13,887 nt of DNA from contig CBFHZM010000049.1 of assembly GCA_965660195.1 (NCBI GenBank), forward strand, positions 1 through 13,887. The letters are read 5' to 3'. This DNA comes from JAYODZ01 sp965660195 (GTDB lineage: Bacteria > Pseudomonadota > Alphaproteobacteria > RS24). The notes beneath the pieces are model-generated. The model made no database searches. It saw nothing but the letters and a program-made list of their open reading frames with translations, and was not told where the DNA came from. Position numbers and translations under genes: made by a program. Shown here piece after piece: positions 6,957 to 13,887 of this stretch (positions are counted from its first letter, which is position 1; each line of letters opens with the position of its first letter).

Positions 6957-8671
6957 ATATCAGCATATTGCCGTTTTTCAGCCTTGCCCCCTGGGTGCGT
7001 CACGGCGCCGTGGCGCGCGGAGCCAACGGTCTGTGCATACTTCCATAGCGTGCCGGATGTAAAATCTGTCTGGCGCGGCTTCCAGTTTTTCCGCCGTTCA
7101 TCGAGCACTGACTGATCGACCATCAGGTCTAAAGTACCAGCTTGCGCATCGATTTTAATAATGTCGCCATCCTCAATTAGGGCAATCGGGCCGCCTTCGG
7201 CTGCTTCAGGCCCAACATGGCCAATGCAGAAGCCGCGCGTCGCGCCGGAAAACCGACCATCGGTGATTAAGGCCACTTTATCGCCGTTGCCTTGGCCATA
7301 AATTGCTGCCGTTGTCGACAGCATTTCGCGCATGCCAGGGCCCCCTTTCGGACCTTCGTAACGAATGACAATGACATCACCAGCTTGGTAGTCGCCACGC
7401 TCAACTGCAGCAAAGGCCAACTCTTCGCAATCAAAGCAGCGCGCCCGCCCTTCGAATTGCAACTTAGTCATACCTGCAACCTTAACAATCGCACCGTCGG
7501 GAGCGAGCGATCCTTTAAGGCCAACAACCCCACCCGTTGGGCTGAGCGGATTGGTCACGGGATAGATTACTTTTTGCTCGGTGTTAAATTTGATATCCGC
7601 CAAATTATCGGCCAAAGACTGTCCCGTCACCGTTAAGCAATCGCCATGCAAATAGCCTCCGTCGAGAAGCGTTTTCAGCAACATTGGTACGCCGCCCGCT
7701 TCATACATATCTTTCGCAACATAGTTACCGCCTGGTTTAAGATCGGCGATATAAGGCGTTTTTTTGAAAATCTCCGCGACTTCCATCAAATCGAAATCAA
7801 TGCCGGCCTCATGTGCAATCGCTGGCAAATGCAGCCCACCATTGGTTGAGCCCCCCGTTGCGGCGACAACCACAGCTGCATTCTCTAACGCTTTACGCGT
7901 CACGATATCGCGCGGCCGTGTGTTTTTCCGCACCAAATCCATAACCGCCCTCCCCGAGGCTTCAGCATAGGCATCGCGGCTCTCGTAAGGCGCTGGCGCC
8001 CCAGCCGAGTTTGGTAAGGCCAACCCCATTGCTTCCGACACACACGCCATGGTGTTAGCCGTAAATTGCCCGCCACAAGCGCCCGCACTGGGGCAAGCGA
8101 CGCATTCGAGGTCATGTAAATCGCGATCCGACATTGAACCCGCCGCGTGCTGTCCGACGGCTTCGAAAACATCTAAAACCGTCACATCTTTACCGCGAAA
8201 CTCGCCCGGCATAATTGATCCACCATACATGAACACGCTCGGCACATTCAGACGCAACATTGCCATCATCAAACCGGGGAGCGACTTATCGCAACCAGCC
8301 AAGCCCACCATAGCGTCATAGCAATGGCCACGCATGGTTAGCTCGACGCTGTCTGCAATCACTTCTCGCGAGACCAGCGACGACTTCATCCCCTCATGCC
8401 CCATGGCAATCCCATCGGTGACAGTGATCGTACAAAACTCGCGTGGCGTGCCATGCGCTGCTTTCACCCCGGCTTTTGCAGCTTGCGCCTGCCGCATCAG
8501 AGCAATGTTACATGGTGCAGCCTCGTTCCAGCACGAAACCACCCCAACGAAAGGCTGATTAATTTCTGTTTCCGTCATGCCCATCGCGTAGTAATAAGAT
8601 CGGTGAGGAGCCCGCTCTGGACCAACAGACACATGCCGGCTGGGTAGTTTTGATTTATCAAATTCGGTCAT
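6953..8671 (-). CDS. ilvD: Dihydroxy-acid dehydratase
   Basis: A 572-residue IlvD/Edd-family Fe-S dehydratase that converts 2,3-dihydroxy-isovalerate and -methylvalerate to the 2-keto acids in valine, isoleucine and leucine synthesis. Three cysteines at cluster-ligand spacing are present: C54 (A-A-P-C-N), C127 (A-G-C-D-K-S) and C199 (A-G-A-C-G-G). V-T-D-G near 84-87 and D-G-R-F-S-G-A-T-R-G-F late in the protein also match. The frame is open 49 codons upstream to 8818, but that stretch is unlike the family and runs into the divergent gene. The ATG at 8671 has a good site, GGAGAG (8683-8678), 6 nt before it. The length fits the shorter IlvD class. Sugar-acid dehydratases of the same superfamily are the alternative, but the sequence reads as IlvD. 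It may receive its cluster from ErpA. Confidence 0.9.
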   Translation of the reverse strand: MTEFDKSKLPSRHVSVGPERAPHRSYYYAMGMTETEINQPFVGVVSCWNEAAPCNIALMRQAQAAKAGVKAAHGTPREFCTITVTDGIAMGHEGMKSSLVSREVIADSVELTMRGHCYDAMVGLAGCDKSLPGLMMAMLRLNVPSVFMYGGSIMPGEFRGKDVTVLDVFEAVGQHAAGSMSDRDLHDLECVACPSAGACGGQFTANTMACVSEAMGLALPNSAGAPAPYESRDAYAEASGRAVMDLVRKNTRPRDIVTRKALENAAVVVAATGGSTNGGLHLPAIAHEAGIDFDLMEVAEIFKKTPYIADLKPGGNYVAKDMYEAGGVPMLLKTLLDGGYLHGDCLTVTGQSLADNLADIKFNTEQKVIYPVTNPLSPTGGVVGLKGSLAPDGAIVKVAGMTKLQFEGRARCFDCEELAFAAVERGDYQAGDVIVIRYEGPKGGPGMREMLSTTAAIYGQGNGDKVALITDGRFSGATRGFCIGHVGPEAAEGGPIALIEDGDIIKIDAQAGTLDLMVDQSVLDERRKNWKPRQTDFTSGTLWKYAQTVGSARHGAVTHPGGKAEKRQYADI

Positions 8672-8771
8672 TTCGATCTCTCCGCTTGTTCTCACCGCGA
8701 CGGGCTGTTTTACTGAACTTTCTCTAGCACATGGTATCGGGTTAGGGCGAGACAAAATCTGAGGGGATTTT
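8672..8771. promoter_or_regulatory. Divergent ilvD / permease control region
   Basis: This 100-bp gap lies between the divergent starts of ilvD and the TauE/SafE permease. It carries the ilvD ribosome site (GGAGAG on the minus strand, 8683-8678) and the permease site (GAGGGGA, 8761-8767). Weak plus-strand promoter-like hexamers (TTGTTC, 17 bp, TTTACT, starting about 8687) are not convincing, and would in any case give a long leader for the permease. No leader peptide or attenuator hairpin for ilvD is apparent. Confidence 0.4.
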
Positions 8772-9506
8772 ATGACAGGGCTGCTTCTGTTTTTGGCGGG
8801 CGTACTCGGTGGCGCCATGAATAGCCTCGCCGGCGGCGGCAGTACGCCGACCTATGCAGCACTGGTTTTTGTTGGCATCCCCCCGATCAGCGCTATTGCC
8901 ACCAACACGCTGGCCGTTATCCCAGGCTACATAAGCGGCCTGCTCGCCTTTCGCCCAGATTGGCGGCCCTTATTCGCCTCATTGCTTTGGCAAGTGCCTC
9001 TGGCCATTATTGGTGGCGTTATAGGTGCTAAACTCCTACTCGCGACACCTGAGAATATCTTTCGGGCCTTAGTCCCGTGGCTCTTGCTCTTCGCCACAAT
9101 TATTTTTTATATGGCGCCGCAGAATCGCAAGCTTAAAGCCCGCATCCACATTGTTTTAGCCCCCATTATTCTGCTCGTGATCTTTACGTATGGTGGCTAT
9201 TTTGGTGCTGGACTGGGAATTATCATGCTCGCCACGTTGTCGCTTCTGGGCTTTGAGCAAGTCGTTAAAATGAATGGCATCAAATTAATATTCTCGATCG
9301 CCAATGCCGCCGCAGCAGCCACCCTGTTCATTCAGGCCGACATGATTGATTGGCATGCGTGGATCATTCTTGTAATGGGGCTCGTTGTCGGCGCTTATAG
9401 CGCGGCGCGAATGGCCCTACGCTTATCGCAACAAACGCTCCGCTATATCGTCACCGCTATTTCGCTCTCCGTAACGACCTATTTTTTTATCGACTATTAT
9501 ATATAA
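8772..9506 (+). CDS. TauE/SafE (UPF0721) family membrane permease
   Basis: A 244-residue, strongly hydrophobic inner-membrane protein of the TauE/SafE family. Members export or import small anions such as sulfite, sulfoacetate or related compounds, but the substrate cannot be read from sequence. Two family repeats are visible. The N-terminal one has M-N-S-L-A-G-G-G-S (about 16-24) followed by A-T-N-T-L-A-V-I-P. The C-terminal one has Y-G-G-Y-F-G-A-G-L-G-I-I-M-L (about 136-149) followed by K-M-N-G-I-K. About seven to eight membrane segments can be drawn. A GAGGGGA ribosome site precedes the ATG. No taurine, sulfite or cysteine genes are adjacent, so context gives no substrate. It is divergent from ilvD and converges on valS with only 12 bp between stops. 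Confidence 0.88.
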   Translation: MTGLLLFLAGVLGGAMNSLAGGGSTPTYAALVFVGIPPISAIATNTLAVIPGYISGLLAFRPDWRPLFASLLWQVPLAIIGGVIGAKLLLATPENIFRALVPWLLLFATIIFYMAPQNRKLKARIHIVLAPIILLVIFTYGGYFGAGLGIIMLATLSLLGFEQVVKMNGIKLIFSIANAAAAATLFIQADMIDWHAWIILVMGLVVGAYSAARMALRLSQQTLRYIVTAISLSVTTYFFIDYYI

Positions 9507-9518
9507 GGCGGGTAACGG

Positions 9519-11129
9519 CTAGTTGAGCCGCGCCAAACCAGCCGCCAGCTTTGCCCGCTGTTCCTGCTCTTGTGCCAAGCGCGCCTGGTTTTCGGCAATC
9601 ACATGCTCGGGAGCTTTGCTCAGAAACTCTTTGTTCTCGAGTTTAGAGCTGAATTTCTTAATTTCCTTGTCGAGCTTATCGATTTCTTTTTGCAATCGAG
9701 CACGCTCGGCGTCGATATCAATGTGTCCGGTCAACGGCAATGCCATGGTCTGACCTTGATAAACAAATTGGATGCTTCCCGCCGCCACATCGCTCACAAC
9801 CTGCGTTGTCTCAAGCCGCGCTAAGCGATGTAATGCATCCGCTTGTCGCGCGATGCGAGCCGACACTTCGGCATCGGCTTGCACCAAGTCGAGGGTTAAT
9901 TTCGCGCCCGCAGGTATATTCATTTCCGATCGTACCGACCTAATTTCCGTGACCAAGCCGATTAACCATTCGATTTCACCATCAGCCTCAGCATCAATCA
10001 ACGCGGTGGCAAAGCTTGGCCACCTCTGCTGCATAATGAACCCACGATCGGCTTCAAGCGAGGCCCAGATTTCCTCCGTCACAAAAGGCATGATCGGATG
10101 TAACAGTTTAATGGCTTGGGTCAAAGCCCACCGCGCGGCGCGTTGCGTCTCATCGCGTTCATCAGCATCCGATTGCAAAACTGGCTTGGCGAGCTCGACA
10201 TACCAATCGCAAAAGCTACGCCAAATGAAGTGGTAAATCGCGTGCGCTGCATCGTTAAACCGGAATGCCTCAAGCGCTCGGGTCACGGCGTCCTGTGCCC
10301 GCACGACTTCCCCAACCAGCCATTTGTTCAGTGCCGTTGTTGCCTGCGCAGGATCAAACTCAGTGCGATTGTCGAAACAGCCATTCATCTCGCAAAAACG
10401 TGCTGCGTTCCAGAGCTTGGTGCCGAAGTTGCGATAACCCTCGACGCGGGCTTGGGATAATTTTACATCGCGTCCCATGGCAGCTTGTGCCGTCAAGGTA
10501 AAGCGCAGGGAGTCAGCGCCATATTTATCGATCAGATCCAGCGGGTCGATAACATTGCCTTTCGACTTCGACATTTTGGCGCCTTTTTCATCGCGAACCA
10601 GCGCGTGGATATAAACCGTCTCAAACGGAACATCCTCCATGAAATGTTGCCCCATCATCATCATCCGTGCGACCCAGAAGAAGATAATATCGAAGCCAGT
10701 GATCAAAACCGAGGTCGGATAATAACGCGCTAAAGCAGGATCTCTGTCCTGCGGCCATCCCAAAGTCGAAAATGGCCACAGCGCTGACGAGAACCATGTG
10801 TCTAAAACATCAGGATCGCGCTGTAACTCGACCGCTTCGCCATAATGCGTCTGCGCTTTGGCTTGGGCTTGCGCTTCCGTCTGCGCAACAAAGACCGTCA
10901 TATCAGGACCATACCAGGCCGGAATTTGGTGTCCCCACCATAATTGCCGCGAGATACACCACGGCTGAATATTCCGCATCCATTCAAAATAGGTCTTGCT
11001 CCAATTCTCAGGAACAAATTTTGTTTTGCCACTCTCAACCGCTGCGATCGCGGGTTTCGCCAATGTCGCGGCATCGACATACCACTGATCTGTGAGCCAT
11101 GGTTCGATGACCTGATCCGAGCGATCGCC
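9519..11129 (-). CDS. valS: ValS C-terminal part, after the premature TAG
   Basis: These 536 codons continue the same frame. They hold the end of the editing insert (L-T-D-Q-W-Y-V), W-C-I-S-R-Q-L-W-W-G-H, D-T-W-F-S-S-A-L-W-P-F-S-T, and K-M-S-K-S at 540-544 in full-length numbering. An anticodon-binding domain follows, and the C-terminal coiled-coil tRNA arm, rich in Lys and Glu, covers about the last 65 residues. No ATG with a ribosome site lies near the break. The nearest possible restart is a TTG at 11063, with no Shine-Dalgarno that I can see, so independent translation is doubtful. The stop is TAG (9521-9519). Confidence 0.8.
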   Translation of the reverse strand, partial: GDRSDQVIEPWLTDQWYVDAATLAKPAIAAVESGKTKFVPENWSKTYFEWMRNIQPWCISRQLWWGHQIPAWYGPDMTVFVAQTEAQAQAKAQTHYGEAVELQRDPDVLDTWFSSALWPFSTLGWPQDRDPALARYYPTSVLITGFDIIFFWVARMMMMGQHFMEDVPFETVYIHALVRDEKGAKMSKSKGNVIDPLDLIDKYGADSLRFTLTAQAAMGRDVKLSQARVEGYRNFGTKLWNAARFCEMNGCFDNRTEFDPAQATTALNKWLVGEVVRAQDAVTRALEAFRFNDAAHAIYHFIWRSFCDWYVELAKPVLQSDADERDETQRAARWALTQAIKLLHPIMPFVTEEIWASLEADRGFIMQQRWPSFATALIDAEADGEIEWLIGLVTEIRSVRSEMNIPAGAKLTLDLVQADAEVSARIARQADALHRLARLETTQVVSDVAAGSIQFVYQGQTMALPLTGHIDIDAERARLQKEIDKLDKEIKKFSSKLENKEFLSKAPEHVIAENQARLAQEQEQRAKLAAGLARLN

Positions 11130-12194
11130 CTAGGGCACCATGTGGGTGTGCGGATCGATCTTCGCTAACAGCCCCAAGTCATCCATGGTTGCAACAATTT
11201 TCTTGCGCGCCTCAAAGCGATCAAGTCCCTGCCATTTCTCTTTTTCTGGCATAGCGTCAAAGGCGTCGTCGGTTAAATCGATACAGCCATTCATATCCAG
11301 CATGTTGATTGCCCGCAAATCATTGCGTCGGCCGACCTCAAAGTCATTGAAATCATGTGCTGGGGTAATTTTCACTGCCCCTGATCCTTGCTCGGGATCG
11401 GCGTAGCTATCGCCAACAATCGGGATTTCGCGACCAACAATCGGCAAGCGCACCGTTTTACCAATCAAATGCTGATAGCGCTCATCGTCGGGATGCACGG
11501 CAACACCGCTATCGCCAAGCATCGTTTCGGGTCGCGTTGTTGCAACAGTAATTTTGCCACTCCCATCCGACAGCGGGTAATCAAAATGCCAAAGATGACT
11601 GTCGACTTCCTTCTGCACCACTTCTAAGTCGGAGATGGCCGTTAGCAAACCGGGGTCCCAATTGACCAAACGCTTATCTTTATAGATTAGCCCTTGATCA
11701 TATAGCGAAACGAACACCTTCAGCACAGCTTCGGAGAGGCCTTCATCCATGGTGAAGCGCTCACGGCTCCAATCGCAAGAGGCGCCGAGCCGACGCAATT
11801 GTCGGGTAATCGTAGAGCCGCTCTCCTCTTTCCACTGCCAGACGCGATCAACAAAAACCTCGCGTCCGAGATCGCGGCGCGACGGTTCGCCATTGGCCGC
11901 TAATTGTCGTTCGACAACCATTTGCGTGGCAATGCCCGCATGATCGGTGCCGGGTTGCCACAGAACATCTCGTCCTCGCATCCGCTCAAACCGACACAGA
12001 ATGTCTTGCAGGCTATTATTCAGGGCATGCCCCATATGGAGGCTCCCTGTCACATTTGGAGGGGGAATAACAATCGAAAAGGGATCGCCGTCATTCGCAC
12101 CAGCAGCAAAACAGCCTGACGATTCCCAAGCCTCATACAGCCGCGCTTCTAGCGCTGCCGGATCATAGGTTTTTTCGAGTTTACTATCAGACAT
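11130..12194 (-). CDS. valS: ValS N-terminal part, up to the premature TAG
   Basis: The 354 residues before the stop cover the first half of the Rossmann catalytic domain, with P-P-P-N-V-T-G-S-L-H-M-G-H (HIGH motif at 53-56) and P-G-T-D-H-A-G-I-A-T-Q near 82-92. Most of the inserted CP1 editing domain is also here, including T-T-R-P-E-T-M-L-G-D and A-H-D-F-N-D-F-E-V-G. The ATG at 12194 follows a weak G-rich ribosome site. A product ending at the TAG would lack KMSKS, the anticodon domain and the coiled coil, so it could not charge tRNA alone. Confidence 0.85.
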   Translation of the reverse strand: MSDSKLEKTYDPAALEARLYEAWESSGCFAAGANDGDPFSIVIPPPNVTGSLHMGHALNNSLQDILCRFERMRGRDVLWQPGTDHAGIATQMVVERQLAANGEPSRRDLGREVFVDRVWQWKEESGSTITRQLRRLGASCDWSRERFTMDEGLSEAVLKVFVSLYDQGLIYKDKRLVNWDPGLLTAISDLEVVQKEVDSHLWHFDYPLSDGSGKITVATTRPETMLGDSGVAVHPDDERYQHLIGKTVRLPIVGREIPIVGDSYADPEQGSGAVKITPAHDFNDFEVGRRNDLRAINMLDMNGCIDLTDDAFDAMPEKEKWQGLDRFEARKKIVATMDDLGLLAKIDPHTHMVP

Positions 12195-12228
12195 GCGAAC
12201 CGCCGAACACTTTGACTTTCTTTGCGTT

Positions 12229-12257
12229 TTGCTACACCACCGCTATAGGCTATTCAA
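12229..12257 (-). promoter_or_regulatory. Weak candidate promoter before valS
   Basis: On the minus strand TTGAAT (12257-12252) and TAGCAA (12234-12229) are separated by 17 bp and would give a leader of about 28 nt before the valS ATG. Matches are 4 of 6 and 3 of 6, so this may be chance. valS could equally be read through from the PopZ-like gene. Confidence 0.18.
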
Positions 12258-12266
12258 GCCCTAAGC

Positions 12267-12527
12267 TTAGAAATCATCCCGATTGCGCAATTCATCGCGC
12301 ACCACCTCGCGCACAATTCGTTCCATATTATCGGCTATCCACCTCGAGGCCATAGGCTGAACGATAGCCGCGATGGTTGCTTCTAGGATAGTTTGTGACG
12401 GTAGTTGCTTATGCGGCGGCGCTTCCTCGCGTCGTCCCATATCGCTCGACAGCGAGGCTTTCGTCTCTTCGAGAATAATCCGCTGAATGGCTTCGAGCGC
12501 TTCTGATGTTTGGTTTTTTTTGTCCAT
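12267..12527 (-). CDS. Short PopZ-like / DUF2497 protein
   Basis: An 86-residue protein matching both ends of the DUF2497/PopZ family. The N-terminal short helix E-A-L-E-A-I-Q-R-I-I-L-E-E (9-21) corresponds to the conserved S-x-E-E-I-L-x-S-I-R-R-I-I partner-binding helix. The C-terminal part (about 44-84) with I-L-E-A-T-I-A-A-I-V-Q-P-M and W-I-A-D-N-M-E-R-I-V-R-E-V-V corresponds to the oligomerisation helices. Between them is only a polar linker of about 20 residues, against a far longer acidic proline-rich one in Caulobacter PopZ (177 residues in all). PopZ self-assembles at the cell pole and anchors the ParB-bound origin. Whether this short form does so is inference. Its place between tolC and valS fits the family. 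A weak AAGGG ribosome site precedes the ATG. The stop is TAA. Confidence 0.8.
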   Translation of the reverse strand: MDKKNQTSEALEAIQRIILEETKASLSSDMGRREEAPPHKQLPSQTILEATIAAIVQPMASRWIADNMERIVREVVRDELRNRDDF

Positions 12528-12557
12528 GACCGCCCTTCGACCAAAATGTCTCAGACG

Positions 12558-13887
12558 TCAGTCTACTATATTTCCCGCTGGTACGAAACTGGCTTGCAAG
12601 CGGCCGATGCTCGCAAGCAAACCATACGCGGCAACGAATTGATTACGTTCTGCGGTAATTAAATTCACCCGCGCATCTAGCAGATCTTGCTCTGCGTCCA
12701 AAACATCAAGTGTGGTGCGCGTGCCTAAGCTATTTTCTTGCCGCACCCCCTCGAGTGCAATTTCAAAAGCTTTAATTTGCTCCTGACGCGCTGCTATCAC
12801 AGCCGAGGCTGACAAGTAACTATGCCATGCAACAACGACGTTTTCATCAACAGAGCCGGACGTAGCGTGCACTGACTGCGCCAGGGCATCCGCCGCATGA
12901 CGAGCCGCTGACACTTTGGCTATATTCCGCCCACCGGTGAAAATCGGTACTGTAACGGTAGCGCTGACGTCATAAGCCACACCTTCTTCGCGTTGCAGAC
13001 CTGGTACGGGAGTTTTATTGTCATAGCGCGCATAAGTTCCGACAACAGATACTTGCGGAAGAGCCGAGCCAATTTCGCTATAAGCGGTTAATTGCGCACC
13101 GCGCGCTCCCTCGCGCGCCGCGTTCAAAATCGGGCTCTCGCTGCGAGCGATCGAAATTGCATCCTCGACCGAGTCCGGAAGCTGGGGAATAACGCCATCA
13201 TTGATGAGGTTTTCAGCCTCAACACCAACAACCCGAAGATAACCGGCATAAGAGGCGCGCAAATCAGTTTGCGCCGCAATCAGCTGTGACCGCGCACCAG
13301 CAAAGCGCGCTTCGCTTTGCGCCACATCGGTGCGTGTTACGACCCCGACTTCAAAGCGATCACGCACTGCTTCCAATTGCTTTTGAAGCACCTCAAGGTT
13401 TTTTTCGTTAACAGCCAACACATTTTGATCTCGCAACACATCTAAATGCGCGGTTATGGCCTGCAACAGAACATTTTGTTCGGTACCTTGCCTGCTGTAG
13501 CGCTGTGCCCGCACGTCGGCGCGCGCACTACGGAAAGCGTTTAGATTTTTACCACTGGTAAACACATCATAGGTGACACGCAAGCCATAGGCATCGTCTT
13601 CATTTTCTTTCCAGGTTTCGCCCGGATCATCCTCGCCGGTTTTATGATAATAACCGGTCGCGTAGGCGGTCACCTGCGGCAACATTGTCGAAAAACTAAT
13701 AAATTGGCTCCGGTGGCGGGCTTTATATTCGGCCTTTGCCGCCGCAAGCTCGGGATTGTTTTCAATGGCGAGACCAACACTGTCTTGTAGTCCGCGCACG
13801 GCGATAGCGGCCTCACTCGCTTTTTCAGCTTGGGGTTCGGAAGCGCTGACAAAGCTTACGGACAGAGCCCAAAAAGCCCCAACAAGG
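12558..13887 (-). CDS. tolC: TolC-family outer-membrane channel, 5' end off right edge
   Basis: The frame is open to the window edge, giving 442 visible residues, so only a few N-terminal codons should be missing. The first 15-16 residues are a hydrophobic signal-peptide core (F-W-A-L-S-V-S-F-V-S-A), probably cut after V-S-A. The mature protein shows the two structural repeats of TolC. The first has A-I-E-N-N-P-E-L, Y-D-V-F-T-S-G-K and R-F-E-V-G-V-V-T-R-T-D-V-A-Q-S-E-A-R. The second has V-P-I-F-T-G-G-R, S-L-G-T-R-T-T-L-D-V-L-D-A-E-Q-D and Y-G-L-L-A-S-I-G-R-L at the end. TolC trimers form the outer-membrane and periplasmic tunnel for type I secretion and RND efflux. No inner-membrane partner is in view. 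A GTG at 13799 is not the start. The stop is TGA, 30 bp before the PopZ-like gene. Confidence 0.92.
   Translation of the reverse strand, partial: LVGAFWALSVSFVSASEPQAEKASEAAIAVRGLQDSVGLAIENNPELAAAKAEYKARHRSQFISFSTMLPQVTAYATGYYHKTGEDDPGETWKENEDDAYGLRVTYDVFTSGKNLNAFRSARADVRAQRYSRQGTEQNVLLQAITAHLDVLRDQNVLAVNEKNLEVLQKQLEAVRDRFEVGVVTRTDVAQSEARFAGARSQLIAAQTDLRASYAGYLRVVGVEAENLINDGVIPQLPDSVEDAISIARSESPILNAAREGARGAQLTAYSEIGSALPQVSVVGTYARYDNKTPVPGLQREEGVAYDVSATVTVPIFTGGRNIAKVSAARHAADALAQSVHATSGSVDENVVVAWHSYLSASAVIAARQEQIKAFEIALEGVRQENSLGTRTTLDVLDAEQDLLDARVNLITAERNQFVAAYGLLASIGRLQASFVPAGNIVD

Larger units (their letters stand above)
9519..12194 (-). pseudogene. valS: Valyl-tRNA synthetase gene interrupted by one in-frame TAG
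   Basis: The whole span reads as one class I valyl-tRNA synthetase of 891 codon positions, a normal length, except that codon 355 is TAG (11132-11130). Reading is in the same frame on both sides. The residues before it (H-T-H-M-V-P) and after it (G-D-R-S, then I-E-P-W-L-T-D-Q-W-Y-V-D-A) form the continuous V-P-x-G-D-R segment of ValS, so this is a substitution, not a frameshift. TAG is one base from Tyr (TAT/TAC) or Gln (CAG) codons. All other signatures are intact, so any decay is recent or the base is a sequencing error. The enzyme charges tRNA-Val and edits threonine and is normally essential. The gene lies 72 bp after the PopZ-like gene and also ends in TAG. The two halves are described separately. 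Confidence 0.9.

Noticed and set aside
8672..8818. A 49-codon upstream extension of ilvD
   Set aside because: It lacks family resemblance and overlaps the divergent permease. The ATG at 8671 has a strong ribosome site and the expected N-terminus.
9516..9530. Hairpin CGGCT-AGTTG-AGCCG over the valS stop as a terminator
   Set aside because: The stem is only 5 bp and there is no T-run on either strand.
931..12194. A genetic code in which TAG is a sense codon
   Set aside because: TAG ends nagZ, dgt and valS at the positions where those families normally end. Only the valS internal TAG would need recoding.
13797..13799. GTG as the tolC start
   Set aside because: The frame upstream is open to the edge and encodes a good signal-peptide core, so the true start lies beyond 13887.

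Overview
The window looks like an ordinary chromosomal segment of an alphaproteobacterium, probably a Rhodospirillales-like or related free-living lineage. The grounds are the protein flavours and two gene orders I know from that class: erpA / dgt-argS-SPOR-nagZ-scpA-scpB, and tolC-popZ(DUF2497)-valS. Coding density is very high. No gap exceeds about 100 bp, and I see no tRNA, rRNA, CRISPR array, insertion sequence or phage gene.

Layout. Positions 1-5756 (minus strand) hold a tightly packed six-gene run read right to left: dgt (dNTP triphosphohydrolase), argS (arginyl-tRNA synthetase), a membrane-anchored SPOR-domain protein, nagZ (peptidoglycan-recycling hexosaminidase), scpA, and the first 24 codons of scpB (condensin partners of Smc). 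A 79-bp divergent region separates this from a two-gene plus-strand unit, erpA (Fe-S cluster carrier) and xthA (exonuclease III). xthA converges on ilvD (dihydroxy-acid dehydratase, minus strand), and the two stop codons overlap. Divergent from ilvD is a TauE/SafE-type membrane permease (plus strand). It converges on valS (minus strand), preceded by a very short PopZ/DUF2497 protein and a TolC-type outer-membrane protein that runs off the right edge.

How the genes relate. The left operon mixes nucleotide-pool control, translation, cell-wall turnover or division (SPOR plus NagZ) and chromosome condensation (ScpAB). ErpA would deliver clusters to Fe-S enzymes, of which IlvD is one.

The most striking point is that valS, normally essential, carries a single in-frame TAG at 11132-11130. 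It lies between the HIGH-type and KMSKS motifs, and the reading frame is otherwise perfect through all 891 codon positions. TAG ends three genes here normally (nagZ, dgt and valS itself), so wholesale TAG recoding is unlikely. A base error, a strain-specific lesion with a second valS, or a suppressor tRNA are the options. Other points of interest are an 86-residue PopZ-like protein with almost no linker, a possible leaderless erpA transcript, and an inverted repeat abutting the dgt start. I found no convincing undescribed system.
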